Shown: positions 52,377-61,879, numbered from the stretch's first letter. The stretch is DNA of 64,000 nt from Hominisplanchenecus murintestinalis (GCA_004793585.1 SRZB01000001.1:1-64000), one strand, 5' to 3'. A program made the numbers and translations. The notes: generated from the letters alone by a model not told the origin.

Positions 52377-55300
52377 CTATCTGGGAACCTCAACCATAAT
52401 ATATGCCTCTACCTGGTCCAGTTCCTTCAGATCACTGAATTTCTCAAATACAAGGCCGCATTCATAACCTGACCTTACTTCTTTCACATCATCTTTAAAC
52501 CGTTTCAGGGAAGCAAGGCTGCCTTCATAAATCTGTTTTCCTTCCCGGCTGATGCGCACGGAGCATCCTCTCTGGAATACGCCGTCCAGCACATAAGAAC
52601 CTGCAATCATTCCCACGCCTGAAGATTTGAACAACTGACGCACTTCTGCATGCCCAATAATCTTCTCCTCAAACACTGGATCCAGCATACCTTTCATTGC
52701 ACGCTCCACATCTGCTATAGCGTCATAAATCACACGGTAGAGACGCACATCTACCCCTTCACGCTCTGCCGTAGCTTTTGCTGTGGCATCCGGACGCACA
52801 TTAAACCCAATAATAATTGCATTGGATGCACTCGCCAGGCTCACATCAGATTCATTGATAGCGCCTACGCCGCCGTGGATAATCTTAACAACTACTTCTT
52901 CATTGGACAGTTTCAAAAGGCTCTGTTTTACTGCTTCTACAGACCCCTGTACGTCTGCCTTCACAATAAGCCCCAGCTCTTTTAAGCTTCCTTCTTTAAT
53001 CTGATTAAAAATATCATTCAGCGACAGAGATTTCGACTTCGTTTCTTCCAAAAGCTTCTCCCTGCCCTGGCTGATGAATGTCTCTGCAAAGCTTCTTGCC
53101 TCTTTCTCATTCGGCATAGCCACAAAGATTTCTCCTGCGTTCGGAACATCTGAAAGCCCCAGGATTTCTACCGGAGTCGAAGGTCCTGCCTCTTTCACTC
53201 TCCGTCCTTTATCATCCATCATAGCGCGTACTTTGCCATAACAGGAACCTGCCGCTACCGGATCGCCGATGCGCAGTGTGCCTTTCTGTACAAGAACAGT
53301 AGCCACCGGGCCTTTCCCCTTATCCAGCTCTGCCTCGATAATCAGGCCTCTTGCCGCCCGCTTCGGATTCGCTTTCAGCTCACTTACTTCTGCCGTCAGA
53401 AGAATCATCTCCAGCAGAGAGTCGATTCCCTCCTGCGTATGTGCCGATACAGGAACGAAAATCGTGCTTCCCCCCCAATCTTCCGGGACAAGCTCATGCT
53501 CAGCCAGTTCCTGTTTTACTCTCTCAATGTTTGCGCTCGGTTTATCAATTTTGTTAATTGCTACGATAATTTCCGTCCCTGCTGCCTTCGCATGGTTGAT
53601 GGCCTCCACAGTCTGCGGCATCACGCCGTCGTCCGCCGCTACTACCAGGATCGCAATATCCGTCGCGTTTGCTCCGCGCATACGCATAGCGGTAAATGCT
53701 TCGTGCCCCGGTGTATCCAGAAACGTAATCTTCTGCCCGTTAACGCTTACCACATAAGCTCCAATATGCTGGGTGATGCCTCCGGCTTCTTTTGCAATGA
53801 CATGCGTATTACGGATCGCATCCAGAAGCGAAGTTTTCCCGTGGTCTACATGACCCATAACGCATACGACAGGCGGTCTGGAAACCATCTTTGCCTCATC
53901 TTCCTCATCTTCCCTAAGGAGCTCTTCGATTACATCTACCTTTTCCTCCATTTCAGCGATGCAATTATATTCCAGTGCAATCTCTTCTGCCTTATCATAA
54001 TCAATCTCATGGTTTACCGTAACCATGATACCTTCCAAAAACAGCTTTTTAATAATCGTAGACGCCGGAATTTTCATCTTTTCCGCCAGTTCCCCTATCG
54101 TCAGGCTCTCCGGCAGAATAATGGTCTTAATCTCATCCGCCTTTTTCTCCTGAGGAGCTGCCTTTACCGGCGGCTTGACATTATTCTTACCGTTCCGCCC
54201 GTTATTATTCCTCTGGTTCGGCCTGTTACCGCCCTGGGAACGGCCTCCTTTTTCAAAACGGTCAAACTTATCCACACGCTCTTTCGCTTTGTCGTTCCTT
54301 GTCCTGGACTCTTTCGTCAGCGGCTTCATCTCAAGCGGTGCCTGTGCGCTTCCCTGAGAACGGCTTCCCTGGCCGCGTCCTCCCTGGGAACGGCTTCCCT
54401 GCGGCCTGTCGCCCTGGAAACGGTTTCCCTGAGATCTGTCGCCCTGCGGACGCCCTCCCTGTGGCCTGTCGCCCTGGAAACGGCCTCCCTGCAGCCTGTC
54501 GCCCTGCGGACGCCCTCCCTGTGGCCTATCTCCCTGAGAACGCCCTCCCTGCGGCCTGTCGCCCTGGAAACGGTTTCCCTGAGATCTGTCGCCCTGGAAA
54601 CGCCCTCCCTGCAGCCTGTCGCCCTGGGAACGGCTTCCCTGCGGTCTTGCCTGTGATCTGCCCTGAAATTCCTGTTTCCTTGTCCCTTGCCTGTTCTGAG
54701 ATTCCTGGGGTTTTGTCCCCTGTCTATTTTGAGGTTCCTGAGTTCTCATTCCCTGCCTGTTCTGAGACTCCTGAGTTCTTGCCTCCTGTCTGTTCTGAGA
54801 AGCCTGGGCTCTCGCTCCCTGCCCTCCCTGAGTTTCCTGAGACTTCACTATCGGTTTATTCTGGGGTTCCTGCAGTTTTCCCATCGGTTTTCCCTGACTT
54901 TCCTGGAGGGAAACCACCGGCTTATTCTGGAGTTCCTGAGCCTTTTCTTCCGGCTTATTCTGCGGCTCCTGCAGTCTTGCGCCCTGCACGTCTTTAATCG
55001 GCATTTTAGCGCCCAAACCATCCTGCGTTTTCACCGTCCTTGCCGCCTGGCCATCCTGGGGACGTGCTCCTCTGCCCTGGGGACGCTCTCCCTGCCTTGG
55101 CCTTTGTCCCGTTCTTCCTATCCCTGTCCTGCTGTTCTGGGGATGAAATACCTGGGTAATATTTTTCTTCTTAGGCGCTGATGCCGTTCCTTCCGCTTTT
55201 ACAGTCTCTTCTTCTTTTTCTGCTTTTCCAAATTTCTTTTTTACCAATTCTATCTGTTCGTTTTCAATCGAACTCATATGGCTTTTTACCTCTATTCCTT

Positions 55301-55379
55301 TTTCTGCCAGGAAATTAAGGATATCTTTATTCTGCTTCCCTAACTCCTTAGCCAATTCATGAACTCTTATTTTCGACAT
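52377..55379 (-). CDS. infB: Translation initiation factor IF-2 with a repeat-rich N-terminal region
   Basis: A GTPase placing initiator tRNA on the 30S subunit. Of 1000 residues, the conserved part starts around 415: IF2 N-terminal helix-rich domain, then G domain with GHVDHGKT (509-516), [20 protein letters not shown] and SAHT, and domains II-IV to the C-terminus. An additional IF2N domain opens the protein ([20 protein letters not shown]). Between them lies a low-complexity spacer: about nine 11-residue QExQN(K/R)-type units (136-240), then twenty pentapeptide xQG(D/G/N/S)R units (246-345), strongly basic and glycine-rich. Such spacers occur in IF-2 of many species but this one is unusually regular. 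Confidence 0.98.
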   Translation of the reverse strand: MSKIRVHELAKELGKQNKDILNFLAEKGIEVKSHMSSIENEQIELVKKKFGKAEKEEETVKAEGTASAPKKKNITQVFHPQNSRTGIGRTGQRPRQGERPQGRGARPQDGQAARTVKTQDGLGAKMPIKDVQGARLQEPQNKPEEKAQELQNKPVVSLQESQGKPMGKLQEPQNKPIVKSQETQGGQGARAQASQNRQEARTQESQNRQGMRTQEPQNRQGTKPQESQNRQGTRKQEFQGRSQARPQGSRSQGDRLQGGRFQGDRSQGNRFQGDRPQGGRSQGDRPQGGRPQGDRLQGGRFQGDRPQGGRPQGDRSQGNRFQGDRPQGSRSQGGRGQGSRSQGSAQAPLEMKPLTKESRTRNDKAKERVDKFDRFEKGGRSQGGNRPNQRNNNGRNGKNNVKPPVKAAPQEKKADEIKTIILPESLTIGELAEKMKIPASTIIKKLFLEGIMVTVNHEIDYDKAEEIALEYNCIAEMEEKVDVIEELLREDEEDEAKMVSRPPVVCVMGHVDHGKTSLLDAIRNTHVIAKEAGGITQHIGAYVVSVNGQKITFLDTPGHEAFTAMRMRGANATDIAILVVAADDGVMPQTVEAINHAKAAGTEIIVAINKIDKPSANIERVKQELAEHELVPEDWGGSTIFVPVSAHTQEGIDSLLEMILLTAEVSELKANPKRAARGLIIEAELDKGKGPVATVLVQKGTLRIGDPVAAGSCYGKVRAMMDDKGRRVKEAGPSTPVEILGLSDVPNAGEIFVAMPNEKEARSFAETFISQGREKLLEETKSKSLSLNDIFNQIKEGSLKELGLIVKADVQGSVEAVKQSLLKLSNEEVVVKIIHGGVGAINESDVSLASASNAIIIGFNVRPDATAKATAEREGVDVRLYRVIYDAIADVERAMKGMLDPVFEEKIIGHAEVRQLFKSSGVGMIAGSYVLDGVFQRGCSVRISREGKQIYEGSLASLKRFKDDVKEVRSGYECGLVFEKFSDLKELDQVEAYIMVEVPR
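54345..54644 (-). repeat. 15-nt tandem repeats coding xQG(D/G/N/S)R in infB
   Basis: Twenty contiguous in-frame 15-nt units encode residues 246-345 of IF-2. Many pairs form a 30-nt higher-order unit (for example [10 protein letters not shown]), and [13 protein letters not shown] occurs twice, so expansions by slippage are likely. Length variation between strains is expected. Confidence 0.92.
54660..54974 (-). repeat. About 33-nt degenerate repeats in infB
   Basis: Residues 136-240 consist of some nine to ten degenerate units around Q-E-x-Q-N-(K/R), separated by about 11 residues, upstream in the protein of the pentapeptide array. Confidence 0.8.
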
Positions 55380-55384
55380 ACCGA

Positions 55385-55711
55385 CTACCTCCGTTCTATT
55401 GTATCATCAAGCTGCTTTTTCAACGCGCTGCCAAACCCCTCATCCAATACGGCAAGTGACGCACGGAACTCCTTGCCCATAGCGCTTCCAAGCTCTTCTT
55501 TCGTCCCAAATACATACAGCGGAACTTTGTAATACGTGCACATATTATGGAACTTTTTCTTCGTATTATCAGAAGCCTCCTCCGAAACGATTACAAGCCC
55601 TGCCTGCCCGGACTTCACAGCTTTTTCTGTAGAAAACTCGCCGCTCACAGTCCTGCCCGCCTTTGTAGCCAGCCCGACCAGAGATAAAACCTTATTTTGC
55701 CTCAATAGCAT
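55385..55711 (-). CDS. ylxQ: L7Ae/L30e-family RNA-binding protein YlxQ
   Basis: A 108-residue kink-turn-type RNA-binding protein related to ribosomal L7Ae. [43 protein letters not shown] and [25 protein letters not shown] are typical. ATG 55711 lies in the 3' end of ylxR, just after AAGGAG. It is 5 nt from infB in the conserved nusA-ylxR-ylxQ-infB order. Confidence 0.95.
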   Translation of the reverse strand: MLLRQNKVLSLVGLATKAGRTVSGEFSTEKAVKSGQAGLVIVSEEASDNTKKKFHNMCTYYKVPLYVFGTKEELGSAMGKEFRASLAVLDEGFGSALKKQLDDTIERR

Positions 55712-55970
55712 CAATCTCCTTTTTTAAACTTTCATAGACTTCCCGGGGAATACTCATTTTTAACGACCTCTCCAGGGCTTTGCTCTTTGCAGCTTTTTCA
55801 AAACATTCCCTGGAAAGACAAATGTATGCGCCTCTCCCGTTTTTCTTTCCTGTAGTATCCAAAACCACCTCTTCTTCCGTGGTTTTTAAAATGCGCAGCA
55901 TTTCTTTCTTGCTCTTCATTTCCTGACATCCGATACATTTACGCATCGGAACTTTCCTTATCTGTCCCAT
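55692..55970 (-). CDS. ylxR: YlxR/RnpM RNA-binding protein
   Basis: A 92-residue protein with the signature RKCIGCQEMKSKKEMLRI and GKKNGRGAYICLSRECFEKA. In other Firmicutes the family has been reported to bind the RNase P RNA (hence RnpM). It overlaps ylxQ by 20 nt. Confidence 0.95.
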   Translation of the reverse strand: MGQIRKVPMRKCIGCQEMKSKKEMLRILKTTEEEVVLDTTGKKNGRGAYICLSRECFEKAAKSKALERSLKMSIPREVYESLKKEIDAIEAK

Positions 55971-56031
55971 GATCCACCCCTAAAGCTGTTCTTTTCCGGT
56001 TTCCTGCCTGTTCGAACACATGAGGCCTGCT

Positions 56032-57207
56032 TTACGGCATGTCTGCGTCTGCTGCATATGCTTCTCCATAGCCTTCTTCCTCGTATTCTGTCTCATAGTT
56101 TTCCGCATAGGCATCATCGTATCCATCCTCGTCATAATCATCTTCCATATAGAAATCATCGAAATCACCGGACTCCCTCGCCTGCGTCTCACTCTTAATA
56201 TCAATCTTAAATCCTGTCAGACGCGCTGCCAGACGCGCATTCTGCCCCTCTTTTCCAATCGCAAGAGAAAGCTGGTAATCCGGCACCACTACTTTAGCCG
56301 TTTTCTCATCATCATCTGCTATAACTGAAATCACCTTAGCAGGGCTTAAAGCATTCTCAATCAAAATGGCGGCATTCTCGCTCCAGTTCAGAATGTCAAT
56401 TTTCTCCCCCCGCAGCTCCTCTACAATCGCATTGACTCTTGCTCCGTTCATTCCCACACAGGCGCCGACCGGATCCACATCCGGATTGTTTGACCATACT
56501 GCCATCTTCGTTCTGCTTCCGGCCTCGCGCGCAATGCACTTAATTTCCACTGTGCCGTCTTTTACTTCCGTTACTTCTGATTCAAAAAGACGCTTTACCA
56601 GTTCCGGATGTGTTCTGGAGACCAGAACTTTCGGTCCTTTTGATGTATCTTTTACCTCTACTACGTACACTTTAATGCGCTCCGTAGGATGGAACACCTC
56701 GCCTTTCACCATTTCATTTTCATTCAAAACTGCATCCACTTTTCCCAGATTGATGCTCACATTTTTCCCAATATATCTCTGGACAACTCCGGTCACGATA
56801 TCCTTTTCCTTACTATAATACTGGTTGTACAGAATCTTACGCTCCTCCTCGCGGATTTTCTGGAGAATTACATTTTTGGCATTCTGGGTAGCGATGCGCC
56901 CAAACTCTTTAGACTTAATCTCCACATTTACGATATCCCCAACTTCATATTTAGAATCCACCAGCTTCGCATTCGCAAGGCTGATTTCCATAATCGGGTC
57001 CTCTACCTGCTCCACAACTGTTTTCTCCGCATGAACATTGAATTCACAACTGTTTGGGTTAATAAATACCTTTACATTATCTGCTTTTCCGAAATGATTC
57101 TTACATGCCTGAAGCAGAGACTGCTCAATTGCCTCTAAAAGAGTATCTTTACTGATATTCTTTTCTTTCTCCAAAAGGGTCAACGCCTCCAACAACTCGT
57201 TATTCAT
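56032..57207 (-). CDS. nusA: Transcription termination/antitermination factor NusA
   Basis: A 391-residue RNA polymerase-binding factor: N-terminal domain (NNELLEALTLLEKEKNISKDTLLEAIE), S1 (about 130-200), KH1 and KH2 (CVGMNGARVNAIVEELRGEKID; AIGKEGQNARLAARLTG). The last ~45 residues form a very acidic, Tyr-rich tail (Asp/Glu with repeated Y) not present in Bacillus NusA. ATG 57207 follows AAGGAGG. 29 nt after rimP. Confidence 0.97.
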   Translation of the reverse strand: MNNELLEALTLLEKEKNISKDTLLEAIEQSLLQACKNHFGKADNVKVFINPNSCEFNVHAEKTVVEQVEDPIMEISLANAKLVDSKYEVGDIVNVEIKSKEFGRIATQNAKNVILQKIREEERKILYNQYYSKEKDIVTGVVQRYIGKNVSINLGKVDAVLNENEMVKGEVFHPTERIKVYVVEVKDTSKGPKVLVSRTHPELVKRLFESEVTEVKDGTVEIKCIAREAGSRTKMAVWSNNPDVDPVGACVGMNGARVNAIVEELRGEKIDILNWSENAAILIENALSPAKVISVIADDDEKTAKVVVPDYQLSLAIGKEGQNARLAARLTGFKIDIKSETQARESGDFDDFYMEDDYDEDGYDDAYAENYETEYEEEGYGEAYAADADMP

Positions 57208-57236
57208 GATTCTAATTTCCTCCTTACTATATTTTA

Positions 57237-57704
57237 TCAAAAGTCAAATGCGAGCCTGACCAAAGCTACATTACTCCTGTCAAAAACCAGTTTTTCACCT
57301 TCTTCTACCTCCAGGGTGATACTACTCTTATCATAAGCATCCAGGATTCCCCGGAACTCTTTCTGTTTCTCAATGGCACGGTACGTACGCAGCTCTACTT
57401 CCTGCCCCATGTTTCTCACGAAATCTTTCTCTTTTTTAAGCGGTCTTCCAAGTCCCGGGGAGCTCACCTCAAGAATATATGCCCCTTCTATAAAATCCTC
57501 TTCATCCAGCTTATCGCTCAAGCTGCGGCTAATCACTTCACAGTCGTCTACGGTAATTCCTCCCGGCTTATCAATATAAGCCCTCAAATACCAATTACCG
57601 CCTTCCTTAACATATTCCACATCCACCAGTTCAAACCCTTTATCCTCCACAAACGGAGTAATAAGTTCCTCTGTTTTCTGCTCATAAACCTCTCTCTTTG
57701 ACAT
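57237..57704 (-). CDS. rimP: Ribosome maturation factor RimP
   Basis: A 155-residue 30S assembly factor: YEQKTEELITPFVEDKGFELVDVEYVKEG, YIDKPGGITVDDCE, ILEVSSPGLGRPLKKEKDF and EFRGIL. First gene of the nusA-infB operon, preceded by a leader with a hairpin terminator. Confidence 0.97.
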   Translation of the reverse strand: MSKREVYEQKTEELITPFVEDKGFELVDVEYVKEGGNWYLRAYIDKPGGITVDDCEVISRSLSDKLDEEDFIEGAYILEVSSPGLGRPLKKEKDFVRNMGQEVELRTYRAIEKQKEFRGILDAYDKSSITLEVEEGEKLVFDRSNVALVRLAFDF

Positions 57705-57760
57705 TTTATCACCTCTCTATCCTAATGCTGCATGGAAAACCCGCCCGCTTTCCTGCTTTA

Positions 57761-57791
57761 CAAAAATATGAGTGGACTCACGTCCACCCAT
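57761..57791 (-). terminator. Terminator-like hairpin in the rimP-nusA operon leader
   Basis: Minus strand ATGGGTGGAC-GTGA-GTCCACTCAT then ATTTTTGT, about 20 nt into the transcript and 57 nt before the rimP ATG. Its position between promoter and first gene suggests premature termination control, perhaps by NusA itself. Confidence 0.75.
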
Positions 57792-57819
57792 ACTCAAGTA
57801 ACATATAACCATTGACTAG

Positions 57820-57848
57820 ACTATAACACTTTCTTCCAGACAATGCAA
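57820..57848 (-). promoter_or_regulatory. Promoter of the rimP-nusA-infB operon
   Basis: TTGCAT (plus 57843-57848), 17 nt, TATAGT (plus 57820-57825). Confidence 0.8.
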
Positions 57849-58001
57849 GACATTTTTTTGTCGACATTTTTTTTGTGTGCTTCTTATATTTCAGCATTTT
57901 TTTTAGCTTTTCTTCATCGTACTTTTATGTTATAATAATCTAAACATCGGTTGACCATCTCTGCTTGTCGATAAACCGAAAATTTTGTCATACTGTTTTG
58001 C

Positions 58002-58030
58002 TTTACATTTCTGTAACATCATTGTAATAT
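58002..58030 (+). promoter_or_regulatory. Promoter of the 46-codon gene
   Basis: TTTACA (58002-58007), 17 nt, TAATAT (58025-58030). Transcription would start near 58037, giving a 24-nt leader that includes the GAGGAGAAGG ribosome-binding site. The rest of 57850-58000 is A+T-rich spacer with no gene seen. Confidence 0.7.
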
Positions 58031-58060
58031 GTTTGCACCATGCATAGAGGAGAAGGAAGA

Positions 58061-58201
58061 ATGAATGAAAATACGCTACAGGAATTACTTACCGAAAACG
58101 CAAGATTGAAACAAGACAATGAAAAGCTTTGGAAAATCATCCACGTACAACAAGAAACAATCGACAAGTTATGGGCAAGCTGCCATGTAGTTTCCAAGTA
58201 A
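58061..58201 (+). CDS. Small leucine-zipper protein (46 aa), uncharacterised
   Basis: A 46-residue frame with a strong GAGGAGAAGGAAG site 1-11 nt upstream, its own promoter and its own terminator. The sequence forms an uninterrupted heptad pattern: a-positions L6, N13, N20, I27, I34; d-positions L9, L16, L23, Q30, L37; the two Asn at a-positions are typical of parallel dimeric coiled coils. It begins NENTLQELLTENARLKQDNE and ends SCHVVSK. No membrane segment or DNA-binding basic region. I do not recognise the family. It could be a dimerising regulator or an adaptor of another coiled-coil protein. Confidence 0.8.
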   Translation: MNENTLQELLTENARLKQDNEKLWKIIHVQQETIDKLWASCHVVSK

Positions 58202-58276
58202 TGACTCATTTACCTTTATGTGACGCGAGTATCTATCATTTACTGTACATGAACAGCACAGCATTACCAAAGCGCA

Positions 58277-58301
58277 GGGCGGCCAAAAGACCGCCCATTT
58301 T
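58277..58301 (+). terminator. Terminator of the 46-codon gene
   Basis: GGGCGG-CCAAAAGA-CCGCCC followed by ATTTTTC, 75 nt after the stop codon. Confidence 0.9.
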
Positions 58302-58380
58302 TCATTTAGAAATTCCCTGAAATTTATCCAAAAGGCATACTTTTTAAATGCTGTTGCCCTGCTGTTACGCAAACACACTC

Positions 58381-58409
58381 TTGCAGTCCTTTCTCCCAGG
58401 TGTTATACT
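58381..58409 (+). promoter_or_regulatory. Promoter of asnA
   Basis: TTGCAG (58381-58386), 17 nt, TATACT (58404-58409), 40 nt before the ATG. Confidence 0.78.
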
Positions 58410-58449
58410 ACTCCTCGTGAAATCATTTCTATCAGTAAAGGAGTATTTT

Positions 58450-59460
58450 ATGAAAAATCTGATGATACCGGAAAATTATAAATCTGATCTGAACCTGCAT
58501 GATACGCAGGTGGCGATTAAAACCGTGAAAGACTTCTTCCAGAAGACTCTTTCTGAACGCCTGAACCTGCTTCGGGTATCCGCGCCGTTATTTGTAACGC
58601 CGGATTCCGGGCTGAATGACAACTTAAACGGCGTGGAACGCCCCGTGAGCTTCGGCATCAGAGAGCAAAATGACGCCCAGGCTGAAATTGTTCATTCGCT
58701 GGCAAAGTGGAAACGCTACGCCCTGAAAAAATACGGTTTCACTTACGGAGAAGGGCTGTACACAGATATGAGCGCCATCCGCAGGGACGAGGACACCGAC
58801 AATATCCATTCTATCTATGTAGACCAGTGGGATTGGGAAAAAATTATCAAAAAAGAAGAACGTACCGTGGAAACCCTGCAGAATGTGGTCCGCACAGTAT
58901 ACAAAGCTCTGAAAAAGACTGAAAAGTACATGTCTATCGAATATGATTACATAGAAGAAATCCTTCCGAAAGAAATCTTCTTTATCACTACCCAGGAGCT
59001 GGAGGATATGTATCCCGGCTGTACGCCGAAGGAACGTGAATACAAGATTGCAAAATTGAAAGGCGCCGTATTCATCATGCAGATCGGCGGCGCTCTGGCA
59101 TCCGGTGAAAAGCATGACGGCCGCGCTCCTGACTATGACGATTGGACATTAAACGGAGATATCATCGTTTACTATCCGGTGCTGGATATCGCTCTGGAGC
59201 TGTCCTCTATGGGAATCCGTGTGGATGAAAATGCGCTGCTGCGCCAGCTGGAAACTGCAGGCTGCCCGGAACGCGCAGAACTTCCGTTCCAGAAAGCAGT
59301 CCTGAACCACGAAGTCCCCTACACCATCGGCGGCGGCATCGGCCAGTCCCGTATTTGTATGTTCTATCTTCGGAAAGCACACATCGGCGAAGTACAGGCT
59401 TCTCTGTGGCCGGAAGATGTGATGAAGGAAGCGCTGGCAAACGGAATACAGTTACTGTAA
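58450..59460 (+). CDS. asnA: Aspartate--ammonia ligase (asparagine synthetase A)
   Basis: ATP-dependent amidation of aspartate with ammonia, a class II aminoacyl-tRNA synthetase-like fold. 336 residues, normal for AsnA. RVSAPLFVTPDSGLNDNLNGVERPVSF, AEIVHSLAKWKRYAL, YVDQWDWEKII and the C-terminal GGGIGQSRICMFYL are diagnostic. ATG 58450 follows AAAGGAG. The gene is monocistronic. Confidence 0.98.
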   Translation: MKNLMIPENYKSDLNLHDTQVAIKTVKDFFQKTLSERLNLLRVSAPLFVTPDSGLNDNLNGVERPVSFGIREQNDAQAEIVHSLAKWKRYALKKYGFTYGEGLYTDMSAIRRDEDTDNIHSIYVDQWDWEKIIKKEERTVETLQNVVRTVYKALKKTEKYMSIEYDYIEEILPKEIFFITTQELEDMYPGCTPKEREYKIAKLKGAVFIMQIGGALASGEKHDGRAPDYDDWTLNGDIIVYYPVLDIALELSSMGIRVDENALLRQLETAGCPERAELPFQKAVLNHEVPYTIGGGIGQSRICMFYLRKAHIGEVQASLWPEDVMKEALANGIQLL

Positions 59461-59643
59461 AAATATGTTATCGTGACAAAGATAAAAACTCTATATCCAA
59501 AATGAACAGGAATTTGCCGAAAGAGAATGCCCTTATCATTTTTCACAATTCCTTCAAAACTTCTACATAGGTTTTTCACATTTTATAGATATACTAATAA
59601 TCGAACAAGGCGCATACCTTTTCAAAAATCTTTTTCATAACTC

Positions 59644-59666
59644 GCCGGGGCTTACAAAGCCCCGGC
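59644..59666. terminator. Hairpin between convergent asnA and topB
   Basis: GCCGGGGCTT-loop-AAGCCCCGGC, a very stable stem with only weak T-rich tails (CCCTTTATTT on plus). The stretch 59461-59643 holds nothing else that I recognise. Confidence 0.65.
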
Positions 59667-59689
59667 TCTCCCTTTATTTAGAGTTATTT

Positions 59690-61879
59690 TTATTTCAGAT
59701 TTAATTTTGCAAAGGCATCTGCAAAAGCATTATTCATCGGCGCTTCTGCTTCTTTTTTCTGTTTATTCAGATAACGCTGAACATCTTTTTTATTCACGCC
59801 TGCCCCTTCTTTTTCACGGCGTGATTTAAACGCAGACAGTTTTTCTTTGTAGCCGCAGGCACAGATAAATGTCTCCTCTTCACCTTTTACAAACATCTCC
59901 ATTTTCTTATGGCATTTCGGGCACCGGGCATTTGTGATTCGAGATACTGTCTCCCTGTGTCCGCATTCCCGATCCTGGCACACTAGCATTTTACTGTTCT
60001 TTCCATTGACTGCCAACATCCGTTTGCCGCACACCGGGCATTTTTTATTTGTCAGATTTTCATGACGGAACGTACCGTCCCCTGTTTTAATCTCTCCCAC
60101 GATTTCCTGCGTATATTCCCTGATATTTCTCAAGAAATTCTCTTTCTTCATCGTGCCTTTCGCAATACCGGACAGTTTCATTTCCCAGGATGCCGTCAGC
60201 TCCGGCTTCTTCAAATCCTCCGGCACCAGCTCTAGAAGCTGCTTTGCCTTAGAAGTGATAAAAATGTCCTTGCCTCTTTTTTCCATCAAAAAAGTATGGA
60301 AAAGTTTATCAATAATGTCCGCCCGGGTTGCCACGGTTCCCAAGCCTCCTGTTTCCCCCAGGGTTTTGATTGCTTTCGCATCCCTTGACTCCATATATTT
60401 TACCGGGTTTTCCATGGCAGACAGAAGCGTTGCCTCATTAAATGGAGCAGGCGGCTTCGTTTTTCCGCTTGTCAGTTTTATGCTCTCAATCGGAAAGCTG
60501 CTTCCTTTTTTCATTTCCGGCAAAGTCTGTTCTCTGACGTCAGATTCTTCCTCATCCTCTTCATCCACAGGGCTTTCGTAAGCAGCCTTCCAGCCCTGGT
60601 TCTTTACAATTTTCCCTTTCGCGGTGAAAGTCTCTCCCCCCGACTCTCCATACATCGTGGTCTGTTCATACTCAAAGGGCGGATAAAGTACCGCCAGGAA
60701 CCGCCGCACTGCTAAATCATAGATTCTGCGCTCATCCACTGTCATATGGTCAAGCTGTACAAATTGCTCCGTAGGAATAATAGCGTGATGGTCGCTGACC
60801 TTTTTATTATCTACAAAAGAACTGTTTGTTCGAATCGGTTTCATAGCCAGGCTCCCCGCCATCTTACGGTAAGGGCCTACAGCGCACGCCTGCAGGCGTT
60901 CCCTCAAAGTCTCAGCCACATCAGAGCTGATATAGCGTGAATCCGTACGCGGATAGGTGAGCACTTTGTGGTTTTCGTAAAGCCGCTGCATGATATTCAG
61001 AGTTTCTTTCGCAGAATACCCAAACCTCTTATTGGCGTCTCTCTGCAGCTCCGTTAAATCATACAGCCCTGGCGCATAAGACTTTTTCGCCGCTTTTTCT
61101 ACCGACAGAATTGTCAGCTTCTGCCCTCCCAGCTTTTTGCGCAGTTCTTCCATGCGTTCTTTCTGAAAGGTACGGGTTCCCCGGCTTTTTCTGTCCTGCC
61201 ATGTCCAGCTCACTTTTCCTGCCTGAAGGTTCATGCCAAAATATTCCTCCGGTTTAAACTTCCTGATTTCCTCTTCCCGCTTCGCAATCATAGCGAGCGT
61301 AGGAGTCTGTACACGCCCACAGGAAAGCTGTGCATTATATTTGCAGGTAAGGGCGCGGGTCGCGTTGATTCCCACCAGCCAGTCGGCTTCTGCCCTGGCT
61401 ACGGCTGCCGCATAAAGGTTATTATACTCTTTCCCATCTTTCAAATGGGCAAAACCTTCCCGAATCGCTTTGTCTGTAACAGAGGAAATCCACAGCCGTT
61501 TCACGGGCTTTCTGCAGTCTGCCTTTTCCAAAATCCAGCGCGCCACCAGCTCGCCTTCCCGACCTGCGTCCGTTGCGATAACGATTTGTCCGATATCTTT
61601 TCGAAAAAGCTGCGTCTTTACATCTTTAAATTGCTTTGCCGTCTGCTTAATCACCACAAGCTGCATTTTTTGCGGAAGCATAGGCAGTGTCTCCAGATTC
61701 CACTGGGCATATTTTTTATCATATTCCTCCGGATCCGCCAGGGTCACCAGATGTCCCAGCGCCCAGGTGACAACATATTGCTGCCCTTCCATAGCGCCTG
61801 GCAGCTTTTTCTGGCAATGCAGCACTCTGGCGATATCTCTCGCCACAGAAGGCTTTTCTGCGATAACTAATGATTTCAT
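59690..61879 (-). CDS. topB: DNA topoisomerase III
   Basis: A type IA topoisomerase that decatenates single-strand-linked DNA. 729 residues: TOPRIM (SLVIAEKPSVARDIARVL; IATDAGREGELVARWI), the core with active-site Tyr in LTYPRTDSRYIS, and two C-terminal zinc-type motifs (CPVCGKR...CQDRECGH and CPKCHKK...CACGYK). ATG 61879 follows GAGAGGAG. Last gene of a DUF2130-DUF4317-topB series on the same strand. Chromosomal TopB homologues of this kind are usual in Clostridia, though related ones sit on conjugative elements; no other mobile-element genes are seen. Confidence 0.96.
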   Translation of the reverse strand: MKSLVIAEKPSVARDIARVLHCQKKLPGAMEGQQYVVTWALGHLVTLADPEEYDKKYAQWNLETLPMLPQKMQLVVIKQTAKQFKDVKTQLFRKDIGQIVIATDAGREGELVARWILEKADCRKPVKRLWISSVTDKAIREGFAHLKDGKEYNNLYAAAVARAEADWLVGINATRALTCKYNAQLSCGRVQTPTLAMIAKREEEIRKFKPEEYFGMNLQAGKVSWTWQDRKSRGTRTFQKERMEELRKKLGGQKLTILSVEKAAKKSYAPGLYDLTELQRDANKRFGYSAKETLNIMQRLYENHKVLTYPRTDSRYISSDVAETLRERLQACAVGPYRKMAGSLAMKPIRTNSSFVDNKKVSDHHAIIPTEQFVQLDHMTVDERRIYDLAVRRFLAVLYPPFEYEQTTMYGESGGETFTAKGKIVKNQGWKAAYESPVDEEDEEESDVREQTLPEMKKGSSFPIESIKLTSGKTKPPAPFNEATLLSAMENPVKYMESRDAKAIKTLGETGGLGTVATRADIIDKLFHTFLMEKRGKDIFITSKAKQLLELVPEDLKKPELTASWEMKLSGIAKGTMKKENFLRNIREYTQEIVGEIKTGDGTFRHENLTNKKCPVCGKRMLAVNGKNSKMLVCQDRECGHRETVSRITNARCPKCHKKMEMFVKGEEETFICACGYKEKLSAFKSRREKEGAGVNKKDVQRYLNKQKKEAEAPMNNAFADAFAKLNLK

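Noticed and set aside
54345-54974. Regularly spaced repeats that could suggest a CRISPR array
   Set aside because: The repeats are in frame within IF-2, have 15- or 33-nt periods with no unique spacers, and no cas genes are present.
53439-54997. Long plus-strand open frames (up to 405 codons) opposite infB
   Set aside because: They mirror the repeat-rich infB coding strand, have repetitive low-complexity translations, and lack ribosome-binding sites. Open reverse frames arise from the 15-nt repeats.
59461-59643. Small frames between asnA and topB
   Set aside because: No ribosome-binding site or plausible protein. The segment is A+T-rich spacer.
59690-61879. topB as evidence of an integrative conjugative element
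   Set aside because: TopB is common on such elements, but no relaxase, VirB4, TcpA or integrase is nearby, and the gene's context (DUF2130, DUF4317, asnA) looks chromosomal.
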